Positions 22,850 through 33,427 of a stretch of DNA of 64,000 bases are shown piece after piece (the first letter of the stretch is position 1; each line of letters starts with the position of its first letter). The translations under genes were made by a program, and so were the position numbers. Location of the stretch: assembly GCA_012934845.2 (NCBI GenBank), contig WNNJ02002401.1:246759-310758 (forward strand), in the 5' to 3' direction. The DNA is from Pomphorhynchus laevis. Lineage: Eukaryota; Acanthocephala; Palaeacanthocephala; Echinorhynchida; Pomphorhynchidae. Below the pieces are notes generated by a model. That model saw nothing but the letters and a program-made list of their open reading frames with translations. It was not told where the DNA came from and did not search any database.

Positions 22850-24201
22850 TTAAAACAATCTTAAGCTAACAAAGACTCCGTTGAAAAAAACACTTGTTAA
22901 GCAAACCATCATTAAAATAATTATCAAAACGTGTTGTCTATGACAATACATCCATAGCCTCCTGCAATTTGTGCAATACGATAATTGGGTCGATTTATTA
23001 GAAACGGCAATCAATTTTTTATGTTTAACTGTAGTCTGAGTTGAATGATCATGCGTATTACGAACGGAATCACCATGCGAACTGTAGTCTAAACAAGTCA
23101 ATATTAAAATTTGTAAGTAAATGATCTTATGTAGTAGATACCATTAATTGAAAATGATTTAATTGTTTTGGTTATATCATCTATTACAGCTTTGGCTGTA
23201 GAAATCGGAGGTTGATTCCGCTGTCGTCTCTGCTCATTTCTACACCTTAAATCAAACATTTTAATTGAAATCATGTAAATAATATCATTCAAATTATTTA
23301 ATTAGACGGTATTAAACCAGTTGATATATTACGAATTTTTAGAATATGCAATAATTTCGTACTACTTGAAAATAATATATTATTAACATGTATTAAATAT
23401 TGATAAAAATATGACTCATAAAAATATTTTAGAAATTGAAATCACTACATTGAAATCATTCAATAAAATATTGAAAATTTGTGAATTTTTTTAAGTATTG
23501 GCAATTTACGATTTAAATTTTATATCAAGATTATTTTTTGAATTAGATTTTTAAAGTTTTACATAATTTGTCATAAAAAATTTAAATCTAAAAAATCCAT
23601 TTTAAAAACAAACCTATATATTGACATGACATTTGCAAATTGCCAAATGTAACTAACAGCTTGAATTAAATTAACAACCATACAGAAAGTAAATCGTTCA
23701 GTATCTTCCAAAACAATCAGGTCACAGTAAACAGCGTATAGAAGTGTCTGGATTGTAAAAATGACAAACTTCCACTGTAATAGTCTACAAAATACAAATT
23801 GTTTAATGCCCGCTAAAATAGTGTACCTACTTTGTGATATCGGATGCACTATGTCGCTTTTCCAGTGAACCGTGTTGATCAATGATACAAATGATATTAA
23901 GAATAGCACATACTAATGTCAACCTTGCCGAAATACTGTAGCAATTCAGAAAGGTCATTATTTGAGAACTGTAATATCCATTAAATCCAGCGGAAGCTGT
24001 TGACCTGTAAAAATCAAGTCTGTCAACGTTGATCGAGCTAGTTGCAGCCCTAATACACGGTAAATCGAGAAATAATACTGTAAAAATTAAAAGTATTCGC
24101 ATAACATGGCATATTAAGATTATAGGCCTATGTTTCACCAACTTCGGAACTTGTTGCTGTTGACGTGTTGATAAATTTCGTTTAGACTTCAAATGTTTCA
24201 T
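22850..24201 (-). CDS. Four-exon gene, 294-residue multi-pass membrane protein, unrecognised
   Basis: I propose exons 24201-23831, 23784-23614, 23245-23142 and 23088-22850. All three introns are GT-AG (46, 368 and 53 nt) with phases 2, 2 and 1, and each join restores the frame, giving 885 nt including the stop. ATG 24199-24201 has an in-frame TAG four codons upstream. Hydrophobic segments: residues about 25-50 (HVMRILLIFTVLFLDLPC), 75-100 (FLNCYSISARLTLVCAILNI), two in exon 2 (WKFVIFTIQTLLYAVYCDL; FCMVVNLIQAVSYIWQF), and one at the very C-terminus (HVLIIILMMVCLTSVFF). Between the fourth and fifth is a basic, polar region of about 90 residues with CTNCRRLWMYC. No family recognised. It is flanked by retroelement debris but contains none. 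Unusual points: a nearly C-terminal last membrane segment and a possible upstream non-coding exon that I cannot see. Confidence 0.65.
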
Positions 24202-26030
24202 ATTCAGGGGCTAATTTTAATCATTCGAGTATTGTTTGTCGAATAGTCGTCATACGTTGTCAAGAATATGTAAAAAGCTATGTCGTCATTTGTGTTAAGG
24301 AAAATAAAGCAGTTCAGGTAACCTAGTATTTTCACGCTATTACGCTGACAATGTATATTATTTGTCTGTTATAATAGAAAACTGCTACAAAAATATGCTG
24401 CCGAGGGCTCTTGACTAGTACACATCTGTAGCAAAAACATGTGTCGTATTATAATTCTGTTATATTGTGCGGTACGCCTTATATGCCTCTTCTATTTGAA
24501 CAGTGTTTTAACGGCATGCTGTCAACTTTGAGAAGGTTAACAAAGTATTGTTTAAGTAGATATGTGTGAAGTGTCCTGGATTCGGCTCATTAGCCACTGA
24601 TAACAATAGTTTGCGTCGTTAATTGTGCTGTCTTAAACAGATGATTGATTGAGCTACCCCTTTGTCAATAAGAATGTGCATTTCTCCTGATTAACTACTA
24701 ATCCGATTTTTTCTTTGTTCACCACAATTAGCATAACTTCAAACAAAAATACGCACTTCTCATCAAGTTAAGTGTGATTTCGGCCTCTGTGATGAGTGAC
24801 TTTCACAGCCAATCCTAATTTAGTTCTGTCATTAAAATCGTTAAGGTAACAGGAAATATCATCTGAATGTATAAAACTTGATTGATGAATGAAATTTTTG
24901 AAAAGTTAAACATAGCCACTGGAACAATATTTTATTGTTATGTTTGCACAATTGCATAGATAATTGAACATTTAACAGCAAAGTAAAGATCAACTTGCTA
25001 TGGGCAGTTTATCAATGTTATGCTAAATGTTATCATAGCGTATCATGTGCATTTACTGCTTACACAGTGAACGAGCTGGTGATTTAGACAGATTAAGTAG
25101 CAAAACGTTGCATAAACATGAACCAATTTTGAGCATCATGTTTTAAAAGCCATGCAAGTATATAAAAGTCAATTATATTATTTTATGGAAAATAAAGTCA
25201 AGCTTTATTTTCCATAAAAAATTAGCCCCGAAGAAATGAGTAAAGAACAATCGAAACAATATCCAAGAGATTAACGGTTAAGGAGAAAATGGAAATAATG
25301 AAATAAGACTAGCACATTGGATAATTGCATAAATGGAAGATCCATTCCGTTGGCCAAATCATTAGCCGCATTAATTAATGAACGGTATCATTATCTTTTG
25401 ACTGATTAAAAAATTCTTTTGGTTATTAAAACTTACAACTTGATTATACGATCAAATCGTATTGTAAATTTGAAACTCAAAATAAATAAAAATAACAAAT
25501 CAGCAATAAATTAGAATTTCTCAATAATTCTCAATGTATTCGCAGACGTTTTCTAGTTGACTATAAATTTTAATATAAATTTAACTTTATATATCAAGCG
25601 AAACAAATATGACATTTATACAGTTACTAGAGTGTGAGCAATGATCATTAAATTATCGGCCTCGTAGCTTCATCGTTTTAGGCTCGATTTTTGACTGGCT
25701 GAAATAAAGCCGAAAACCATTATTTTTGAGCATTTAAACATTCTTGTTATAAAGAATGTAGCTCGTTTTTGTTCACTGTTATGTTACAAGGTCAATATAC
25801 ATAGCATTTGTAATTCACTATATTTAAAAACTAATTTAATTCGTTAAATATTTTATTGGAAATCAATTGAAAAAGATTTATCAACCAATAGAAAATCTCA
25901 AATTGAGTCGAAATATTTAATTCTCGTACTTTGTATATGATTTTTTATGTTAGGTCGAGGAATAAAGGGTGAAACATGATATAATTATTTAATAATTATT
26001 TAATTTAATTATTTAATAATTATTTGTTAT
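24202..26030. other. Long non-coding spacer upstream of the spliced gene
   Basis: AT-rich, with no credible coding frame on either strand. It would contain the promoter of the minus-strand gene, but I see no convincing TATA box near 24202-24300. One perfect long hairpin lies at 25181-25219. Confidence 0.55.
25181..25219. repeat. Perfect hairpin, 17-bp stem, 5-nt loop
   Basis: TTTTATGGAAAATAAAG (25181-25197) is exactly complementary to 25203-25219, with loop TCAAG. It stands in spacer DNA with no element recognised around it. Confidence 0.9.
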
Positions 26031-26500
26031 TTATATTTATTTTTGAGTTATATATTGTATAAAATACGTAAACTTAGTTATTTGATCTGATTAATAATTC
26101 ATAAAAATCGAAAGAAATATTTATATAATCATATAAATATACTTGTTTAAATCTTTTGATATAAGACTGCTTTAAATCTTTTGGTTATTAAAACTTACAA
26201 TAAATAATAAATATCAAATATGAAAATGGGTAAAAAGTCTAGACAATGCAAGAATAATGACCTGAAGTACGAGGAGGTACAAGTTGGCTGCGACAATGAT
26301 GGCTGCTTGAACTGGTCGATTTTATCAGTGCCGGTTGGTGTCCCAAGCGCCTTAAATTGACGTTTCTTATGTGGAATATGTGCTACAGGTGTCATTGACA
26401 TCCTACGCAGGGAGGTAGTCTACGTATAAAATACGCAGACTTAGTTATTTGATCTAATTTTCATAAAAATCGAAAGAAATATTTATATAATCATATAAAT
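26030..26500. repeat. Dispersed AT-rich repeat, two copies
   Basis: A block with ATAAAATACGTAAACTTAG, TTATTTGATCTGATTAATAA, ATAAAAATCGAAAGAAATAT and TTATATAATCATATAAATAT occurs at about 26040-26140. It returns at about 26425-26500, and again in poorer form at 33850-34060. Between the two copies a minus-strand 68-codon frame (26195-26401) has no recognisable motif. Confidence 0.65.
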
Positions 26501-26745
26501 ATTGTAATATTTTAATGTCGTAGTAATAATACAGTTTCAGTATTTCTGACAAAGGTCATATTATAGGGAAAACAAAGTCCACATATCAATAACTTGTCAG
26601 TAGAATAAATCCGATCAGATAACTGATTCTACGTCATTAGTCAACGATATTAGTCAACGATAATTAGCCAATGAGTCAACGATAATTACAATAACCACAC
26701 TTAAATTGAACATTTAAGTGTGAAAATCGACTTTTTTTAAATTTC
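26481..26745 (+). repeat. About 250-bp direct repeat, left copy
   Basis: It contains ATATTTTAATGTCGTAGTAA, CAGTTTCAGTATTTCTGACA and the duplicated word AGTCAACGAT. It ends with the hairpin CACTTAAA-TTGAACA-TTTAAGTG and GAAAATCGACTTTTTTT. The same sequence in the same orientation is at 33428-33665, differing by scattered substitutions and a short insertion. Confidence 0.85.
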
Positions 26746-26987
26746 AATTTTATTTTTTGACTAGTTATAAATACTAGTTAGCATGAACTTCATTATATTT
26801 AGATTTTGTAACTGTAAAATACTATTTTCGAATATTTTTTAAAATAAATAAATAAATTGGTTACGAACATACAAAGGGTTCCCTCAAATGGGCCCGTCAA
26901 ACACATCAAAACATTGTTTGTCAACTAGGCAAACATACTATTTTCGAATATCATATTAATAATAATATAATTACATATTATAATATG

Positions 26988-27032
26988 TTTAAAATAGAAT
27001 TTTAATATATAATATTAGTATTCTATTTTAAA
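26988..27032. repeat. Perfect hairpin, 13-bp stem
   Basis: TTTAAAATAGAAT (26988-27000) pairs exactly with ATTCTATTTTAAA (27020-27032) around a 19-nt AT loop. Confidence 0.8.
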
Positions 27033-27153
27033 AGGATTTATTATATAAAAATATAATTATATAATATTTTATACAATTACAATTTATATAATGATAAAAT
27101 TTATTTATTAAATTTAAAATAAAGATCAATTTTCATGAATTAATTAATAATAT

Positions 27154-27300
27154 ACGATGTATCAGAATAAGGATTATAGGTCATCAGGAGAAACTGTTTG
27201 TTATTAAGTTTCGGTCCCTATTACTCGTCACAACACAGCAGTGAGGCAAATATGCGCTAATGACGTATTTTCTCTGATGAAATTTAATTATCAGGTATCT
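27154..27300 (+). repeat. Dispersed 140-bp repeat, copy 1
   Basis: It starts ACGATGTATCAGAATAAGGA and includes GGTCATCAG, a CACAACACAGCAG word and GCTAATGACGTATTTTCTC. Degenerate copies follow at about 27440-27570 (same strand) and 33236-33371 (opposite strand). Confidence 0.7.
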
Positions 27301-27439
27301 TATTTCAATAAAATTTGATTATTTAGTGTATCTTATTATAAACAAAGTATATTATTTATTATTTATCAATTAAACAATTATCGCAACTCAAAGAACTCAA
27401 CTAAACAATCATGATTAGTTTTAAGTATAAAATGCCGAC

Positions 27440-27570
27440 GAAATATTATAATAAGGATTAACGGCCATCAGAAGGAACTGCTTCGCTATCAGGTTTTGGC
27501 CACTATTCCTCGATCTAACATAGCAGCGGGACCAAATACATGCTAATGATGTATTTCCTCTGTAAGTTTG
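27440..27570 (+). repeat. Dispersed 140-bp repeat, copy 2
   Basis: AATAAGGATTAACGGCCATC, CTAACATAGCAGCGGG, ACATGCTAATGATGTATTTC. It corresponds to copies 1 and 3 with perhaps a quarter of positions changed. It runs directly into a partial tRNA-like repeat unit at 27575. Confidence 0.7.
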
Positions 27571-27574
27571 TTTA

Positions 27575-28235
27575 ATAATTTATTTAATTGTATTTGATTG
27601 CATCTGTAAGCTGAAATTTTCCGATTGTGGCACCATATTATCCTCACAGGTATTGATCTTATTTTGATACAGCAGGACGCTACTAATCAGTCTGGGTGGG
27701 TCTCATCAGCTGCTGACCCAGACCTACATTTCACGTTTCGACCCTTATTATCTGCTTTCTCCGTTGACTGATGCTGATCGGATTTGAACTCAGGACGTCT
27801 GTATCGTGATTCAACGCAACATCCACTAAGCTGGCTGCTCCAGTGGTGTAGATATACATTTCTGTATATTACTTTTGGTAGGGGATCGTATTCTAACGAT
27901 CTATTATAAACCTACCCGATGTGTGTGATCCACTAGCCGGATCACCCGTTTTTTCATGCTGCCACTTGCAATGAATGTTTTTAATTGTATTTGATTGTAT
28001 CTGTGAGCTGAAATTTTTCCGATTGTGGTACCATATTATCCTCACAGGTATTGATCTTATTTTTGATACAGCAGGACGCTACTAATCAGTCTGGGTGGGT
28101 CTCATCAGCTGCTGACCCAGACCTACATTTCACGTTTCGACGCTTATTATCTGCTTTCTCCGTTGACTGATGCTGATCGGATTTGAACTCAGAAAAATTT
28201 GAACTCGGAAAAATTGACATCAATAGACTGATGCT
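27575..28235 (-). repeat. tRNA-like repeat array, inverted arm (one full, two partial units)
   Basis: Read on the minus strand this is the same repeat as the plus-strand array next to it. One complete unit spans 27617-28013 (397 bp), with the head of another at 27575-27616. A second unit is broken off in the tRNA-like part at about 28200. The join to the plus-strand arm (28180-28275) contains a duplicated GGATTTGAACTCAGAAAAAT word, as if made by a rearrangement. Confidence 0.85.
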
Positions 28236-28269
28236 GATCGGATTTGAACTCAGAAAAATTTGAACTCGG

Positions 28270-29461
28270 AAACATTTCAGCTCACAGATGCAATCAAATA
28301 CAATTAAAAACATTCATTGCAAGTGGCAGCATGAAAAACGGGTGATCCGGCTAGCGGATCACACACATCGGGTAGGTTTCTAATAGATCGTTAGAATACG
28401 ATCCCCTACCAAAAGTAATATACAGAAATGTAAATCTACACCACTGGAGCAGCCAGCTTAGTGGATGTTGCGTTGAATCACGATACAGACGTCTTGAGTT
28501 CAAATCCGATCAACATCAGTCTACGGAGAAAGCAGATAATAAGGGTCGAAACGTGAAATGTAGGTCTGGGTCAGCAGCTGATGAGACCCACCCAGACTGA
28601 TTAGTAGCAATTAATATTAATAGAAACAATACCTGTGAGGATAATATTGTGCCACAACCAGAAGAATTTCAGCTCACAGATGCATTCAAGTTAAATTAAA
28701 AACATTCATTGCAAGTGGCAGCATGAAAAACGGGTGATCCGGCTAGCGGATCACACACATCGGGTAGGTTTCTAATAGATCGTTAGAATACGATCTCCTA
28801 TGAAAAGTAATATACAGAAATGTATATCTACACCACTGGAGCAGTCAGCTTAGTGGATGTAACGTTGAATCGCGATACAGACGTTCTGAGTTCAAATCCG
28901 ATCAGCATCAGTCAACGGAGAAAGCAGATAATAAGGGTCGAAACGTGAAATGTAGGTATGGGTCAGCAGCTGATGAGACCCACCCAGACTGATTAGTAGC
29001 GTCCTGCTGTATCAAAAATAAGATCAATACCTGTGAGGATAATATCGTGCCACAATCGGAAAAATTTCAGCTCACAGATGCAATCAAATACAATTAAAAA
29101 CATTCATTGCAAGTGGCAGCATGAAAAACGGGTGATCCGGCTAGCGGATCACACACATCGGGTAGGTTTCTAATAGATCGTTAGAATACGATCCCCTACC
29201 AAAAGTAATATACAGAAATGTATATCTACACCACTGGAGCAGCCAGCTTAGTGGATGTTGCGTTGAATCACGATACAGACGTCCTGAGTTCAAATCCGAT
29301 CAGCATCAGTCTACGGAGAAAGCAGATAATAAGGGTCGAAACGTGAAATGTAGGTCTGGGTCAGCAGCTGATGAGACCCACCCAGACTGATTAGTAGCGT
29401 CCTGTTGTATCAAAAATAAGATCAATACCTGTGAGGATAATATGGTGCCACAATCGGAAAA
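28270..29461 (+). repeat. tRNA-derived SINE-like repeat, three tandem units
   Basis: Units begin TTTCAGCTCACAGATGCA at 28275, 28667 and 29065, so the period is about 392-398 bp. Each unit has a tRNA-like part with an A-box-like CAGCTTAGTGG (28454-28464 in unit 1) and a B-box-like GAGTTCAAATCC (28496-28507), 31 bp apart. That fits an internal RNA polymerase III promoter. Downstream is a stem-loop region (GTCTGGGT ... ACCCAGAC) that contains CTGATGAG, then GTCCTGCTG. Upstream is GTGATCC-GGCTAGC-GGATCAC, a 7-bp stem. Tandem arrangement is not typical of SINEs; tandem retrozyme or satellite-like origin is an alternative. The third unit abuts the 3' tail of a family A variant. Confidence 0.75.
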
Positions 29462-29558
29462 AGAAAAATTTATTTAATACAAATTTAACGTGGCAAATGC
29501 GTACAAGCTGCAAGCTTACAAGTCCACAAAAAATGAAAAAGTCAAGCAGATAAATTGT

Positions 29559-30457
29559 TTAAATGGGAACGGATTTGGCGTGTGAAGAACGGCAGGGAAA
29601 TTGATTGACGTATATGAATTGGCAGATGATTCCACGACAGAGGAGCAGCCACCAGGAAGGAGCGGAGTCCAAAGGAGGTAGAGTAGTTTGGGACATGTAA
29701 AAGAAGAAAATTTCAGGAACGCAAGGAACAGTAAACAGGACGAGAATTATCAAGAAAAATAAGGTTGAGAAATGAAGGGATATGAAAAGTTACAAGGCGG
29801 AAAGCAACGAGAAGACGAATTTGAACACGACAATAAATTGTAGGTAAATCGAGAGAAGCAAAATGGTAGGATGTATGATCAAAACGACGAAGACGGAGAA
29901 GAATTCGAACGGCTGCGTTGTAGGGGAAGAATAGTGGATTCAGGTGAGTTGGAATATAGACTAAGACAATAATCGAGTCTAGAAAAAGGATAGAAGATAT
30001 GAGAGTCATACAAAAAGGGAAATCGATCAATCTACGAACTTGACGGAGGTTGCGGCGTATCAAGGTAGATGATCGTGCTTTATCTCTAACGAAAGGTTTA
30101 AGTGAAAGTCGGTTGTCAAAATGGAATCCTAGGAAAACGAGAGAGTTGAGAGAAGTGAAATAGGACGGTACGAAGATGGTAGTGAGGAGTCGAGAGATTG
30201 CTTTTTGATGAGAGGACGAACAGTGGCGCATTTCCAGATAAAGGAAATGTACGGCTACGGATGGACGAGTTGAACAATGTGGTTAGGAAGGGTAAGATAA
30301 AGGAGCAGATATTTTTAAGCAAGTGAGTGGGAATTGGGTCAGAAGGAGAGGTTTTATTAGGTAATGACAGCAGAACCGAAGAAACTTCATCAGACGAAAC
30401 GGGAAGAAGGTGGAATAGTTCTAGGAGGGAAGTATTTGAAGAGAAGATTGGGTACAA
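29559..30457 (-). pseudogene. A2 RT remnant and C-terminal domain
   Basis: 30116-30457 has SSVLLSLPNKTSPSDPIPTH, LLKNICSFILPFLTTLFNSS and a break after FPLSGNAPL. 29713-30231 has LGFHFDNRLSLKPFVRDKAR, RRNLRQVRRLIDF and RILLRLRRFDHTSYHFASL. The end continues in other frames with YSTSFGLRSFLVAAPLSWN (about 29630-29690). Confidence 0.75.
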
Positions 30458-30804
30458 GGGGGCTACGGGTAGTAGTGAAAGTAGATTAGATAGCTTAGTT
30501 TGTAGATAAGAAGAAAAATCATCAGGATTTATATTACAAGGGGTAGATGATCGTTAAAGAATTGAGTTTAACATTTTTCAATGAGATTTAGAGTTGGAAG
30601 ATGACTCGAGTCGATTTCACCAAAAGAGAGTGCGCTTAGTACGTGTAAGAATGAGATGTGAACGGCGTAGAGAAAAGTAGGAATCACGGAGATTTGGGGA
30701 GAGTGAGTTGGGAGAACGTTTAAGAAAGCGATTATACATAGGAAAAGAGTGACGGAGTCGACGCTTAGAAAGACTACAGTCAGAATCGAACCAGGGAGCA
30801 TGGC

Positions 30805-31638
30805 TCAAGCGCTGAGAACGTCGAAGTCGACTAGGCAGAAGTTTATTGAGGATCGACGTAAGTTCAAAATCAAACAGAATGCAGAGATCATTGGGAGAGA
30901 GATAGTTAAGAGGAAGTGAAAAGAGTGAATAATTGAGTAAGGATGTGCAGAGGATAGGGATATCGAGAAGTTTCCAGGGTCGATTTGTGTGGATAATGGT
31001 AAAGGCGGAGAAGTAGAATGGCAACGAGTAAGAGTAAGAGAGACATGGAAATGATCGGACAAACCAGGATCAGTAATTGACAAGGAGGTATAGTCGTTGA
31101 AGCAGTTAGGAACAGCAATGATGTCGAGAGCACCGCCGAGAATATGAGTTGGGCTTGTTAAAAGTAATTTATAGTTAAAATCAGAAAAAAGATTAGTTAA
31201 AGTGATAGAGTCAGAGTCAGCCGGGCTATCAAGACGAATATTAAAGTCACCGAGAACAAATGAAAGAGTATAAGACAAGGAACAATGAAAAAGAAGATCT
31301 GCAAGCTCGCTAAAGAGCATACGTGAGGGGGCAGCTGATCCTGGACGGTATACAATAACAAATTCAAGAGGGAAAGAAGTTGATGATTTGCATATTAGCA
31401 ATTGGAAAGAAGTGCAACGGATGTTAGCATTAATTTTACGTAGAGACGTTGGGTGACGAGCAATGGCAACGATACCGCCATGGTTAGAAACATTAGATGT
31501 GAAAGAGACAATTGGTTGAGCTGATTTAACTAAAGAACAACCAGAGCTACATAGACGACGAATAGCAAGATCGTCAGAGATAGTGCCAGGATTTAGTAAT
31601 GCAGAGAATATCGATAGATGATTGATCGAAGATATCAA
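30805..31638 (-). pseudogene. A2 APE-type endonuclease, long open frame
   Basis: This is the best endonuclease of the family: 277 codons open. Boxes in order are NHGGIVAIARHPTS, FVIVYRPGSAAPS, FVLGDFNIRLDSPADSDSI, HILGGALDIIAVPNCF and DPGLSDHFHVSLTL. GDFN, D-IAVP and SDH are all intact. The upstream part with the catalytic glutamate (CITKSW where -TES- is usual) lies in a broken frame near 31650. The frame loses register at the end, after SSINFCL. Confidence 0.8.
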
Positions 31639-31859
31639 GGAGCAGATCAGCTTTATGAAGAATTGAGCGACTGTTAAAAGGACTTAGACGAAAAGTATGT
31701 TCAGGAGCGAGATCGACTAGCAAAGAAAACTGGGTAGAAACGGGACGTTATCGAATTTTTGGCCTCGTGCTTAGGACGTGAAAATTTCCGTTGATTTTAC
31801 GGATTGATAGAGATGACTCACCGTTTGTTTCACGTCGATGTTTCTCAATGCGAGCTAAA

Positions 31860-33135
31860 TTGAGCTGGGCAATATCATAAGGGGAGAGGTAAGATCAGAT
31901 ACGACAAGTAGACGAAGTGGTAAGAAGTTTAAAACGTTGAGAGAGTACCGAAAAGGCATATGAGCTATGTTGAAAAACGATTTTTAAGAGTGGAGGACTG
32001 AGATGATTGGATTGAGTGGATTTGTTTAAACGAATAAAGGATACAGGAGCGATATTATATAAGAGGGATGGGTTATCATCAGGAAGAATGGTTGCTAGGA
32101 TAGACCTGAAATCAGTACATAATCATCGAGGCGAGATTGTGGAGAAGCAAATTCCGAAAGCTTTAAGTTTGATATTATAATACAGCGATCGCGCGAAGGA
32201 AAACGATTTCGTGGAAGTGATGGACGGACATAGCTGGTAGGAGTCGAGTCAGATGAACAGATAGAAGTGGAAATGACGTGTGATAGGAACGGGGTGTTGA
32301 ATCGGTTGATCAGAGATGTGACTGGAGATTATTTTGAAGGAAGGATGTAAATTATTTGGAAGTGCTACGTGGGAGGTAGAGTAAGGAGAATTAAGATAGG
32401 TTGGGGCATGTGTGACATGAGTAGAGTGTTGAATCAGTTGATCGAAAATGTTACTGGAAATGATTTTGATGGAAGGATGTAGATTATTGGAAAGTGATAC
32501 GTGGGAGCTAGAGTAAGGAGAATTAAGATAGGTTGGAGCATGTGTAACAGGAGTGGAGTGTTGAATCGGTTGATCGGATATGTTACTGAATATGAATTTT
32601 ACGAAATGATGTAAATTATTAAGAAGTGATACGGGGGAGGTAGAGTAAGGAGTACGCGAAGAGAATAATGAAGTTTGAGATTTATTTAGATTGGGGGAGG
32701 AATAGAAAAGAAGAGGTACGAGATGAAAAGCTTTACCGTTAGCATTGTTAGAATGAGCAAGATTAATGGAAGTTTAGTTCGTAGTTGAACGAGGAGTGTT
32801 TGAGAGAGTAGGTTCAATAATGGGATTATAAGATGCGAAGTCATGTGTTGATGCGAGGGAAACATCTAAAACAGCATTGGACTGGGTGGTCATGTGTGAT
32901 ACAGAAGTAGAGGAACAGGATAACTGTAGTAGTCGTACTGATGTACAAAAGCCGCATGTAAACTGTTTACGTTTATACACCGAGTGGTCGGATATTTTAA
33001 CACGAACAGGTGTCCACACATCACAATCTTTGGAATCGCTTCAAACTTCAAAACTGGTATATAACCATCATTACATTCCGATGTGGAAGATGCTTGATCA
33101 GGAACAGGGATCTGAGATCGCGGTTTTTTAGGCAT
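31860..33135 (-). pseudogene. A2 ORF1 with 44-codon repeats and finger remnant
   Basis: ATG at 33135 starts MPKKPRSQIPVPDQASS. A frameshift near 33020 leads into CDVWTPVRVKISDHSVYKRK and FTCGFCTS, the W...F-x-C-G-F-C finger also seen in the copy at 6.6 kb. Downstream lie three imperfect 132-bp repeats (HAPTYLNSPYSSSHVSLSNN type) and then SVLSQRFKLLTTSS near 31920, the ORF1 end shared with other copies. Several stops. Confidence 0.6.
32299..32690 (-). repeat. 132-bp tandem repeat inside A2 ORF1, about 3 copies
   Basis: GAATCGGTTGATC-type starts occur at 32299, 32431 and 32563, exactly 132 bp apart (44 codons, frame preserving). Each copy contains GGAAGGATGTAAATTATT-like and GTGGGAGGTAGAGTAAGGA-like words. 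Copies 1 and 2 are closest; copy 3 is more diverged and incomplete. Confidence 0.9.
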
Positions 33136-33235
33136 GACGTATTATAATACAAAGTATATTGTTTATTATCCATTTTAAAAGTTTACATTTAAACTCTTAA
33201 GCAACAAATCTTAAACTGTTAAGATGAAATTTTTT

Positions 33236-33371
33236 ATCAAATTTTATCAGATGAAATACGTCATTAGCATGTATTTAGCCCTGCTGCTATGTTGAGTTTA
33301 AGAATTGGGGCCAAAACATAATAACATTGCAGTGCATCCTGATGACCTTAATCCTTATTCTGATACATCGT
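33236..33371 (-). repeat. Dispersed 140-bp repeat, copy 3 (inverted)
   Basis: On the minus strand it begins ACGATGTATCAGAATAAGGA and has GGTCATCAGG, CTCAACATAGCAGCAGGG and ACATGCTAATGACGTATTTC, matching copies 1 and 2. With copy 1 it forms an inverted pair around the SINE array and the A2 element. Confidence 0.75.
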
Positions 33372-33427
33372 CTGTTATTTATTAGTCAATTCATAAAAAT
33401 TGACTTTTAGTTTAAATTTCAAGTTTT

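Larger units (their letters stand above)
29463..33145 (-). mobile_element. Family A variant (A2), long copy with RT core deleted
   Basis: From the ATG at 33135 downward: ORF1 with a 132-bp internal repeat, endonuclease (30805-31638, well kept), the start of RT (30116-30457), then directly the post-RT region LGFHFDNRLSLKPFVRDKARSS (29713-30231). Blocks from FD-IDH to YADD are absent, a deletion of roughly 0.9 kb compared with the 6.5-10.4 kb copy. The 3' UTR keeps TACGCATTTGCCACGTTAAA but has its own tail (TATTAAATAAATTTTTC), so it is a separate subfamily. Confidence 0.8.

Noticed and set aside
23571-24201. Similarity of the spliced membrane protein to the AIG1/FAR-17a family, suggested by a WKFVIFTIQTLL segment
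   Set aside because: Only that one segment is alike; the rest of the family's pattern is not seen and the C-terminal half is different. Left as unrecognised.
26700-26745. Helitron 3' end, from the CACTTAAA/TTTAAGTG hairpin
   Set aside because: No CTRR terminus follows at the right distance and no 5' TC end was seen; the hairpin is simply part of a 250-bp repeat.
28445-28520. A functional tRNA gene
   Set aside because: Box A and box B are present, but I cannot fold an acceptor stem and normal arms, and the sequence recurs within 395-bp repeats. It is tRNA-derived repeat sequence.
27154-33371. An autonomous DNA transposon with 140-bp terminal inverted repeats
   Set aside because: No transposase frame lies between the inverted copies, a second copy of the repeat sits just inside the left end, and no target duplication is visible; kept only as a finding to test.
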